From: a bacterium | GTDB taxonomy: Bacteria > Auribacterota > JABMQX01 | NCBI GenBank assembly: GCA_013203085.1 | Contig: JABMQX010000842.1 | Span: forward strand, 1-5,208 | DNA length: 5,208 bases | Direction: 5' to 3' | Part shown: positions 1 through 5,208 of the stretch, piece after piece | Layout: the number at the start of each line of letters is the position of its first letter | Numbering within the stretch: the stretch's first letter is position 1 | The notes under the pieces: generated by a model | Seen by the model: the letters and a program-made list of their open reading frames with translations, nothing else | Told to the model about the DNA's origin: nothing | Database searches by the model: none | Program-made: the position numbers and the translations under genes

Positions 1-1
1 C

Positions 2-205
2 CGCATCACCTGGCACAGCATCGCTGAGGCAACGTACACCATAGAATTTACCGACAAACGCACCGCCGGCTGGACCGCCATCGCGACACCATTAACCGGA
101 ACAGGCGGCCTCATGGAATGGCTCGACGACGGTACCGAAACCGGAACGTCACCCACGGCCTCCGGCGTCCTCAAACGCTTCTACCGCCTCGGCGGCCAGC
201 CGTGA
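2..205 (+). CDS. C-terminal end of a secreted-type protein with an FYR-ending beta module (5' partial)
   Basis: An open frame runs from the left edge to a TGA at 203-205 and gives 67 residues; the start is outside the window. The fragment has the pattern of a small beta-sandwich-like C-terminal module: W4, Y12 (YTIEF), W24, W40-L-D42, then F60-Y-R-L close to the end. From general knowledge, such endings are frequent on large extracellular or surface proteins of Verrucomicrobiota and Planctomycetota, after catalytic, LamG or repeat domains. The rest of the protein is unseen, so no activity can be given. The gene partial at 5004-5208 on the other strand has the same kind of ending. Reading frame and stop are clear; the module family is a judgement by eye. 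Confidence 0.72.
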   Translation, partial: RITWHSIAEATYTIEFTDKRTAGWTAIATPLTGTGGLMEWLDDGTETGTSPTASGVLKRFYRLGGQP

Positions 206-241
206 CCTCAGATGTTATGGGTAGGAGACTTGAGGTATTTT
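205..241 (+). terminator. Weak candidate terminator after the left partial gene
   Basis: ACCTCA (205-210, starting on the last base of the stop codon) can pair with TGAGGT (231-236), followed by ATTTT. The stem is only 6 bp, the loop is 20 nt and the T-run is short, so this is a possible rather than a good intrinsic terminator. The rest of the convergent gap (242-420) shows only small inverted repeats, such as GGAGA/TCTCC at 351-362, and no gene. Confidence 0.25.
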
Positions 242-420
242 GCGTAAGATCGGTGGCTTCAGACAGCTTCGAACAACGGTGGTGTCAGATACCGAACTAA
301 ACACTCGGATAGGCCCGTTTCGGCCAAAAAGGAAATTATGCAGCGCGACAGGAGAAATCTCCGAGCGTCTTCGATCCCTATCGTGAGGGCGGGTGAAGCT
401 CCTGGACCGCAGATGGTTGA

Positions 421-2523
421 TCAATCATTCACTACCAAGACGCCATGGATATCCATTTTCGGAATGGTGGCCGTCAAAACTCCTGCCGACCACTTCCATT
501 TAATTTTTTGCCCTTCCGGGACCCATTCGACGGATTGGGGCTTTTCGGGCAATCGCAGTCTCACGAGAATCGGGCCGAGTGGCGGAATATAGTCAGTGAA
601 GCCGTATTGTCCGCCGTGCGGATTGTTCGCCAGGTTCATTAGGTGGACGCTCAACCGCCCGTCGCTCGCTCTTCGCAGTGCGATTTCGAGACAAGGCGGG
701 CCGTTGACTTCGACCGCAGGATCGGGAAACAGACGACGCGCGATGCCGGCGATGAACTGGCGCAGGTAAGGATGGTGGCTGTTGTAGTATGCCAGCGCGA
801 CCGGGCCGTAAACCGCTGCGATTTGCCCCTCTCCACGCTGCACGACCGAGGCCGCCACCTTCTTCTCCATCAGTGGCTGGTATTTTTGCGAGATGCCGTG
901 CTCGCGGATGTCCGTGTAGGATGTCGTGCCGGGACCCCGATAGCGGTAGGCAATCACAGTCGCCGTAGTGGCCTCGACATCCTGCCAGACTCCTGGGGCG
1001 CCAACTATACCGGTCTCGGAAACCAGGTCTGCTGCGGTTCCGGTCGGCTCACCTTCAAAGCGGACACCGAGGGCCGGCTCGAATAAGCGAGCACACTTTT
1101 CCCCAAGCAAGAGTAGATTTCCGCCCTGTTCGACGTAAGCCAGCAGTGCCTGGCGAAATCCATCGGAAAGCTTGTGCGAATCGGGAATGACCACGAGCGG
1201 GAATTTGTGCAGGCGGGGCTGGAGGTTCCATTCGGAAAGAATGTCAACCGAGTAATGCGTTTCCAGCAGAGCATGCAAAGCCCCGTCAAGGTCATGCGTG
1301 GGAGCATCCCAGGGTGCGAAGACCCGGTCGGAGCGGTCAGACTGTGTCTTTGCCGATAGAAGCAGGGCGACCTGGGGGACGCTCTTGCTGCGGAAGCTGA
1401 CCGAGCGGCGCGACCGGCAGAAATCGGCAACGTCGCCTGTCGTCCGAACGATCATGTCGCTGATGTGCCCGGACCGGGTGGGTTGGTAGTAGATCGAAAA
1501 GCCGCCGCCGTGCATGATTGTGGTTGCGGCTTCTTGTTTGAGTTGGACGGAGGGCTTGAAAACCGCGGGCCGATCAAATCCCCAGGCGAGCAAGTCCCAT
1601 GGCATCCCGACATTGCTCAAGTACCGCGCTTCGGTGCGCGCGCGATCCACGGAATTCGATGGACTGTAATCGCCTGAGAGATAATCCACACGGCACTCGA
1701 CGGGCTTGGGGGCGAAGGTAGTGTACATCCAGTTACTGGAAATCTTCACTCGGGGATTGGTGTCGTGCAGTGAGTTGACCCAATGACAAAGGTACTTCTC
1801 GAACTGACGGCGGTGGAAATTCTTCCATTGCAGCCAGCGCCCGTCGGAGCGGCCCTTCGGCGCATCAGCATAGCCGGTTTCCTTCTTCCACGCTTCGAGG
1901 GCGGCGGGAGAGTAGTCGAGCTGGGCGGCCCAGCACTCCCCGTCAACCCAAACGAAGTCGAGATCGTACTGCGATACCACTTCGCGCAGTTGTGGGATGA
2001 GCAGCTTATCTACATACGGACCAAAGGTGCTGGTGTGATTTCCGTCCGGCTTGCCGTTTGCGTCGAGGCGGGCCCATTCCGGATGCTTTTCGACCGCGAC
2101 CGAGTCCCAGACACCCGAGTAATGAACCCCCAGCGCGACGCCGTGCTCTCGTGTGACCTTGCGCCAGATTGCGAGCGAATCCTTCACGATACCGGGCGAT
2201 GGCCAGCCCACCTTAGTCGGATAGCCGGTGTAGCCTGGGTGTCCCTTACAATCGTACTGAACGAAGTCCGGTCGAACACGCGATAGAAGACGGCCAATGT
2301 TCTCCTCGGTAACATCGGCCCCAAGAACCGTGTCAAACTTGTTCGGATGGAGGTCGAAGTGGAGGCCGAAGTAACCCTCGTTGCGGGGCACACGAGGCCT
2401 CGCCGCCAACGCGGGAGTGCTTTTTCGGTTATCAGGGCTGCCAATGGGCTGCCCATGCGTTGAGCTTGCCATAACGGCGCTCAAAAGTAATAGCCAAGAA
2501 AGAAGCTGCTTAATGGTGTGCAT
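421..2523 (-). CDS. Secreted glycoside hydrolase-like protein (GHL6 / alpha-L-fucosidase-like TIM barrel)
   Basis: A 700-residue protein. Residues 1-24 form a Sec signal peptide (charged start, leucine-rich core, likely cleavage near THG-Q), so it acts outside the cytoplasm. Residues about 47-370 resemble a TIM-barrel glycosidase: FGLHFDLHPN (52-61), FVQYDCKGHPG (87-97), LGVHYSGVWD (131-140) and FVWVDGECW (190-198). This is the style of the 'hypothetical glycosyl hydrolase 6' (GHL6) family and of GH29 fucosidases. By analogy with GH29, D194 is the best nucleophile candidate; E196 and D285 (SGDYSP) are other acidic candidates. Residues about 382-600 look like the amidotransferase-fold domain of GH42-type enzymes (LVVIPDSHKLS 443-453, YVEQGGNLLLLGE 463-475). 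About 605-700 is beta-rich. The start is supported by a GGAGG site six bases upstream. The gene is monocistronic and divergent from the oxidoreductase gene. Substrate is unknown; exact family is not proven by eye. Confidence 0.85.
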   Translation of the reverse strand: MHTIKQLLSWLLLLSAVMASSTHGQPIGSPDNRKSTPALAARPRVPRNEGYFGLHFDLHPNKFDTVLGADVTEENIGRLLSRVRPDFVQYDCKGHPGYTGYPTKVGWPSPGIVKDSLAIWRKVTREHGVALGVHYSGVWDSVAVEKHPEWARLDANGKPDGNHTSTFGPYVDKLLIPQLREVVSQYDLDFVWVDGECWAAQLDYSPAALEAWKKETGYADAPKGRSDGRWLQWKNFHRRQFEKYLCHWVNSLHDTNPRVKISSNWMYTTFAPKPVECRVDYLSGDYSPSNSVDRARTEARYLSNVGMPWDLLAWGFDRPAVFKPSVQLKQEAATTIMHGGGFSIYYQPTRSGHISDMIVRTTGDVADFCRSRRSVSFRSKSVPQVALLLSAKTQSDRSDRVFAPWDAPTHDLDGALHALLETHYSVDILSEWNLQPRLHKFPLVVIPDSHKLSDGFRQALLAYVEQGGNLLLLGEKCARLFEPALGVRFEGEPTGTAADLVSETGIVGAPGVWQDVEATTATVIAYRYRGPGTTSYTDIREHGISQKYQPLMEKKVAASVVQRGEGQIAAVYGPVALAYYNSHHPYLRQFIAGIARRLFPDPAVEVNGPPCLEIALRRASDGRLSVHLMNLANNPHGGQYGFTDYIPPLGPILVRLRLPEKPQSVEWVPEGQKIKWKWSAGVLTATIPKMDIHGVLVVND

Positions 2524-2529
2524 GTTGGC

Positions 2530-2534
2530 CCTCC
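2530..2534 (-). promoter_or_regulatory. Ribosome binding site of the glycosidase gene
   Basis: On the minus strand GGAGG lies six bases before the ATG at 2523-2521, inside a longer AGGGAGGG run. It favours this start over the in-frame Met18, which would cut the signal peptide. Confidence 0.75.
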
Positions 2535-2560
2535 CTGAAAAGACTCAATCTTCACTTTTG

Positions 2561-2585
2561 ACATAGTCCACAACAACATGTCCAA
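2561..2585. repeat. Two-copy direct repeat upstream of the glycosidase gene
   Basis: ACATAGTCCA (2561-2570) and ACATGTCCA (2577-2585) are near-identical and differ by one inserted base, with a 16-bp offset. They lie about 40-60 bp upstream of the glycosidase start, where an operator or activator site would be expected. I could not place a convincing -35/-10 pair here. A regulatory role is inference from position only, and two short copies can arise by chance. Confidence 0.3.
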
Positions 2586-2602
2586 GGCGAATCCAAGAGT
2601 TG

Positions 2603-2654
2603 GACAGGATAACAGGATGGAGAGGATAATCCTGAAAATCCTGTTCATCCTGTC
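2603..2654. repeat. REP-like nested palindrome (GACAGGAT / ATCCTGTC)
   Basis: The left arm GACAGGATAACAGGAT (2603-2618) pairs with the right arm 2638-2654, leaving one unpaired C at 2646. A second perfect palindrome, AGGATAATCCT (2623-2633), sits on the same centre at about 2628. Each arm is itself two copies of an ACAGGAT unit. The structure could form a long hairpin or cruciform. A partial unit (TCCTGTC, 2670-2676) follows on the right. I recall very similar sequences scattered between genes in environmental bacterial genomes including PVC members, which suggests a dispersed REP-type element; I cannot confirm copy number here. It lies about 80 bp upstream of the glycosidase start and has no T-run typical of a terminator. 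Confidence 0.8.
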
Positions 2655-3135
2655 TGATACTCCTCTGCGTCCTGTCAGCATTCTGCCGGCGTGTAAGACA
2701 CAGTGGCGGCGAGAAAAGTCAAGGCGGAAAGACGACAGGAGCTCGTTTTCCAACCTCCTCCCGAAGCCGATCCCATACGCCATCGCTGCGACCTGACGCT
2801 CCAGGCTCAGCAGCTCGCCTCGAGTGCATCCTCGCACTTTTCGGCCACGGCAAGCTAGACCTTCCACCCGCGAGATTTCCAGTGCGATCCAGTGTGATCG
2901 GAATGAGAAGCAAGGGGCGCCTTTCAGAAAGGCAATATCATAATGCGCGGGCGCGTGGCAAGCCATAACTGACCTCGACTAAGTACAGGTGTTCGTAAAT
3001 ACGGACAGGTATTGTGGATGCAAAATCTCATGTGTTTCATAGCCTTTTCCTGTTTGCAGCATCCGAATATGTGACCGAACTTATGAAGCAGAGCACTAAG
3101 GGAAACTGCCACACAACAACTGATCTTGAAAAAGG
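2655..3135. other. Intergenic stretch without a supportable gene
   Basis: All open frames here are short or run through the palindrome, and none has a recognisable domain or a convincing ribosome binding site. Visible structure: a perfect 6-bp hairpin GCCTTT-CAG-AAAGGC at 2919-2933; a 6-bp hairpin at 2990-3007 (TGTTCG/CGGACA with one G-T pair); and a GGATGC/GCATCC pair at 3016-3021 and 3059-3064 with a 37-nt loop. A GTG-started frame at 2703-2858 (51 codons) is open but unrecognised and unsupported. The segment around 2700-2900 could be the remnant of a lost gene, but I cannot identify one. Confidence 0.5.
2880..2899. repeat. Tandem 10-bp direct repeat
   Basis: CAGTGCGATC (2880-2889) is followed directly by CAGTGTGATC (2890-2899), with one mismatch. 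The period is close to one helical turn, so two protein monomers could sit on the same DNA face. It lies in the divergent region, more than 350 bp from either start codon. Function is unknown. Confidence 0.4.
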
Positions 3136-3308
3136 GGAAAGCAAGTAACGCTTTCCAGGACACGCAACTTCCTGCGCAAAAGCAGGAAGGGGACGGGCTG
3201 GAGCGCTAATCCTCCACTAAAGCTATGGGCAGTCTGCGATCCTGAGTTTCCGCCATCGTATGTACGGACACTGAAGGATCGTCGAGGGACAGCGGTCCTC
3301 GATCTTTT
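3136..3308 (+). ncRNA. Candidate structured RNA or 5' leader: four hairpins plus an intrinsic terminator
   Basis: Consecutive stems on the + strand: GGAAAGC/GCTTTCC (3136-3142 with 3150-3156, 7 bp); CTTCCTGC/GCAGGAAG (3168-3175 with 3182-3189, 8 bp, loop GCAAAA); TGGAG/CTCCA (3199-3203 with 3212-3216); CGATCCT/AGGATCG (3237-3243 with 3275-3281), enclosing further short pairings AGT/ACT and TCCG/CGGA; then the terminator stem 3282-3302 with its T tail. This could be a small RNA ending at 3308, or the leader of the oxidoreductase gene that starts 144 bases later. I do not recognise an Rfam class. Covariation cannot be judged from one sequence, so the RNA is a hypothesis; the individual stems are directly visible. 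Confidence 0.4.
3282..3308 (+). terminator. Intrinsic terminator upstream of the oxidoreductase gene
   Basis: TCGAGG (3282-3287) and AC (3289-3290) pair with GTCCTCGA (3295-3302). One G is bulged at 3288 and the loop is AGCG (3291-3294). TCTTTT (3303-3308) follows directly. This is a well-formed Rho-independent terminator for + strand transcription; the reverse strand has no matching T-run. No + strand gene precedes it within about 3 kb, so it should end either a small RNA or an attenuated leader. GATCG at 3277-3281 can pair with CGATC at 3237-3241 or at 3300-3304, so an alternative fold is possible. Confidence 0.6.
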
Positions 3309-3440
3309 GGCTTGAAAGATGCGGGTATTTTTGCTTTTTTAGGGATGCTGGGATCATGGGAATCAGGCGGCATTCAGACGCTTGGCAGGTTTGCTGAGCG
3401 TTTAGGAGTTGAGACGTCATTCTCTGAACGGCAAATCATT

Positions 3441-3445
3441 GGAGG
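3441..3445 (+). promoter_or_regulatory. Ribosome binding site of the oxidoreductase gene
   Basis: GGAGG lies six bases before the ATG at 3452. It fixes this start, which gives a complete twin-arginine signal. Confidence 0.8.
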
Positions 3446-3451
3446 CAGCAG

Positions 3452-4855
3452 ATGAAACGCATCACACGGCGAGATTTCATGAAGGGCGCTGCGGCAGCAG
3501 GATTGGCCATGGTTGTCCCCAGCCGGGTTCTGGGGGCCAATGACGAGATCCGCGTGGCTGTGGTAGGTATTAACGGTCGTGGTGGGTCGCACATACGAGA
3601 GTTCCACAAGATGTCTGGAGTGCGGGTTGTCGCTCTGTGCGATGTTGACCTTAGAGTTCTCGGGCGCCGCGCCAGGGGGTTCGATAAGGTGGAAAAATAT
3701 CAGGACGTCCGGAAGATGCTGGAGAACAAGGACATTGATGTCGTCTCCATCGCCACGACCAATCACTGGCACTCCCCGATCACGGTCTGGGCCTGCCAGG
3801 CCGGCAAGGATGTCTATGTCGAAAAGCCGTGCAGCCACAACGTCTTCGAGGGCCGTAAGTGCGTCGAGGCCGCCCGAAAATATAAGCGGATCGTCCAGCA
3901 CGGTACACAGAGCCGTTCCGGTGGGTTCGGCAAACTGGCGGCCATCGTCAAGAAGGGGGTATATGGCAAGCTGCTGGTCTCCAAGGGCTACTGCTGCAAG
4001 CCTCGTTGGAGTATCGGCTTCAAACCGATCAAAAGCCCGCCGCCGGAGCTCGACTTCAACATCTGGCTTGGTCCCGCCCCCTTGCAGCCTTATCATGATA
4101 ATCTCGTCCACTACAACTGGCATTGGTTCTGGGACTTTGGCAACGCTGACATAGGCAACCAGGGCGTTCACGAGATGGACATGGCCCGCTGGGCGCTGGG
4201 CAAGACCCTCCCTCGCAGCGTCGTCAGTCTCGGCGGGCGTTGGGTCAACGAGCCAGGCTTCAAAGACCAAGGCGAAACTCCCAATCAGATTGTCTCCGTT
4301 TTCGACTACGGTGATTCGCTGATTCTCTTTGAAACTCGCGGGCTGGTCGGCAAACACGAGAAATTCCCGCAGATGGTCTCCAACGAGCTGTACTTCGAGG
4401 AAGGCGCGATCAAGAACAACAAGTTCTATCCCAAGGGTAAAGACAAGGGCCAACCGCTGGTTGACGTGGATTATCACGTTTATCCGGGCGGCAACTTCGG
4501 CAACTTCATCAACTGTGTCCGCAGCCGCAAGCACCAAGAACTAAACGCCGACATCCTCGAAGCCCATCTATCGAGTGCCTTGTGCCACCTGGGCAACATT
4601 TCTTACCGCATGGGAGTCGAAAAGCGCTTTGAGAAGCCGAAGGACTTCAGCGACAATGAAATTGTTGGGGACAGCATCATGACGCTGTTGGAGAATACGA
4701 GAGCGATCGGCGTAAACGCTGAGAACGGCACGCTGCGGGTCGGTCCCAAGCTCGAGTTCGACCCCAAGAGCGAAAAATTCGTCGACAACACCGCGGCCGA
4801 CATGCTGCTAACGCGACCCTATCGTAAGCCCTTTGTCGTACCCGACAAGGTCTGA
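3452..4855 (+). CDS. Tat-exported Gfo/Idh/MocA family oxidoreductase
   Basis: A complete 467-residue protein, predicted to be an NAD(P)-dependent dehydrogenase acting on a sugar, cyclitol or related compound outside the cytoplasm. Residues 1-29 are a twin-arginine signal: TRRDFMKG (5-12), an alanine-rich core, then VLGAN. The N-terminal Rossmann domain begins at 33 with IRVAVVGINGRGG (glycines 39, 42, 44, 45); CDVD (63-66) ends the second strand. E124-K-P126 is the conserved EKP motif whose lysine lies near the cofactor and substrate. GNQGVHEMDMARW (235-247) carries H240, the position of the family's usual catalytic histidine. The tail (about 428-467, ending TRPYRKPFVVPDKV) matches the extra C-terminal region common in PVC members. 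Export with cofactor is the usual reason for Tat use. It lacks the motifs I would expect of GH109 N-acetylgalactosaminidase. It is a monocistronic unit, with a possible attenuator upstream. Family is certain, substrate unknown. Confidence 0.95.
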   Translation: MKRITRRDFMKGAAAAGLAMVVPSRVLGANDEIRVAVVGINGRGGSHIREFHKMSGVRVVALCDVDLRVLGRRARGFDKVEKYQDVRKMLENKDIDVVSIATTNHWHSPITVWACQAGKDVYVEKPCSHNVFEGRKCVEAARKYKRIVQHGTQSRSGGFGKLAAIVKKGVYGKLLVSKGYCCKPRWSIGFKPIKSPPPELDFNIWLGPAPLQPYHDNLVHYNWHWFWDFGNADIGNQGVHEMDMARWALGKTLPRSVVSLGGRWVNEPGFKDQGETPNQIVSVFDYGDSLILFETRGLVGKHEKFPQMVSNELYFEEGAIKNNKFYPKGKDKGQPLVDVDYHVYPGGNFGNFINCVRSRKHQELNADILEAHLSSALCHLGNISYRMGVEKRFEKPKDFSDNEIVGDSIMTLLENTRAIGVNAENGTLRVGPKLEFDPKSEKFVDNTAADMLLTRPYRKPFVVPDKV

Positions 4856-4902
4856 GAAGGCGTACGGCACCCTTTTGGACTGCATAACTAAGTGGAACAT
4901 TC

Positions 4903-4929
4903 TCGCGCTTTCGCCACTGTTCGGCGCGA
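4903..4929. other. Inverted repeat in the convergent gap; weak terminator candidate
   Basis: TCGCGC (4903-4908) pairs with GCGCGA (4924-4929) across a 15-nt loop. It lies between the oxidoreductase stop and the stop of the right-hand gene on the opposite strand, where a terminator is expected. Neither side has a T-run, so it is not a standard intrinsic terminator. No gene is seen in 4856-5003. Confidence 0.25.
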
Positions 4930-5003
4930 CTCTCTCAAAAGCAAGCCGGCGGCCTTCTACCTGGTCTTGCACGGTTGGTTTGAAGGTAGCAGCGAGATGC
5001 CGG

Positions 5004-5208
5004 TCACTCGATCCCGATTCTATAGAACTTGAGGGTGGACGTTCGGTCGACGTCAATCCAGGCCGAGGGGCCGCCGCTTTTGCCGCCGAGGATCGTCGTT
5101 TCCTCAGTCCAGGGTTGGGTGCTCATATGAGGGCTGGAGAGAACGCTGTAGCTGGTCTGGGGACGCATCGTCCAGGAAAGTTCGACGCCGCCCTCGACGC
5201 TCCTGGCG
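5004..5208 (-). CDS. C-terminal end of a secreted-type protein with an FYR-ending beta module (5' partial)
   Basis: On the minus strand a frame enters from the right edge and stops at a TGA (complement of 5004-5006), giving 67 residues; the start is outside the window. The pattern matches the left-hand partial: W12, Y20 (YSVLSS), W33, W50-I-D52, then F61-Y-R-I four residues before the end. The W-to-Y spacing is eight residues in both, and both have W-x-D before the FYR. The fragment looks like the terminal beta domain of a large extracellular protein, typical of Verrucomicrobiota and Planctomycetota. The catalytic or binding part is unseen, so its role is unknown. It converges on the oxidoreductase gene with a 148-bp gap. 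Confidence 0.7.
   Translation of the reverse strand, partial: ARSVEGGVELSWTMRPQTSYSVLSSPHMSTQPWTEETTILGGKSGGPSAWIDVDRTSTLKFYRIGIE

Noticed and set aside
312..330. GGCC/GGCC inverted repeat followed by AAAAA in the left convergent gap
   Set aside because: The stem is only 4 bp and the A-run lies on the wrong side to serve as a U-tail for the minus-strand gene; not a credible terminator.
643..1086. Plus-strand frames (also 1783-2286) inside the glycosidase gene
   Set aside because: Their translations are low-information shadows of the 700-residue minus-strand gene, which has a signal peptide, ribosome binding site and domain structure.
2703..2858. GTG-started plus-strand frame of 51 codons
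   Set aside because: No ribosome binding site was seen and the product has no recognisable family; it may be a gene remnant, but nothing supports it.
2481..2966. Minus-strand frame of 161 codons upstream of the glycosidase
   Set aside because: It runs through the palindromic repeat and overlaps the glycosidase start in another frame; no domain is recognisable, and the middle part is simply the translated repeat.
2924..3163. Minus-strand frame of 79 codons with a hydrophobic N-terminal part
   Set aside because: No family resemblance and no good ribosome binding site; it overlaps the hairpin region, so chance is the simpler explanation.
3216..3230. AAAGCTATGGG core recalling part of the cyclic di-GMP-I riboswitch
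   Set aside because: The upstream GCAAACC element and the GNRA-capped hairpin followed by GGACGC that define that aptamer are missing, so the match is likely chance.
3374..4537. Long minus-strand open frame (387 codons) opposite the oxidoreductase
   Set aside because: It is antisense to a gene of certain family, has no recognisable domain, and its valine/aspartate/leucine-rich translation is what a G/C-ending codon pattern produces on the opposite strand.

Overview
The window looks like bacterial chromosome from the Planctomycetota-Verrucomicrobiota-Lentisphaerota (PVC) group or an ecologically similar lineage. That is an inference from three things: a Tat-exported Gfo/Idh/MocA oxidoreductase with the C-terminal extension common in those phyla, a large secreted glycosidase-like protein, and two partial genes encoding secreted-type C-terminal modules that end in F-Y-R-L/I. 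A palindromic GACAGGAT/ATCCTGTC repeat of a kind I recall from such environmental genomes agrees with this. No rRNA, tRNA, CRISPR array, transposase or integrase was seen.

Layout, left to right. (1) 2-205, + strand: the last 67 codons of a gene that begins outside the window. (2) 421-2523, - strand: a complete 700-residue secreted protein with a TIM-barrel glycosidase-like N-terminal half, a glutamine-amidotransferase-like middle and a beta-rich C-terminus. (3) 2524-3451: a 928-bp divergent intergenic region with no convincing gene. It holds a possible operator-like direct repeat near the glycosidase start, a nested REP-like palindrome (2603-2654), a 10-bp tandem repeat (2880-2899), and a run of hairpins (3136-3281) ending in a good intrinsic terminator (3282-3308) upstream of the next gene. 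(4) 3452-4855, + strand: a complete 467-residue Tat-dependent Gfo/Idh/MocA oxidoreductase. (5) 5004-5208, - strand: the last 67 codons of another secreted-type gene entering from the right.

The two complete genes are transcribed away from each other, and each converges on a truncated neighbour. Both predicted products leave the cytoplasm, one by Sec and one by Tat. They could act on the same carbohydrate outside the cytoplasm, but neither substrate nor shared regulation can be read from the sequence. The most unusual feature is the + strand terminator and its upstream hairpins. No + strand gene ends within about 3 kb upstream, so it has no obvious gene to terminate. It may mark an unannotated small RNA or a leader that attenuates the oxidoreductase gene.
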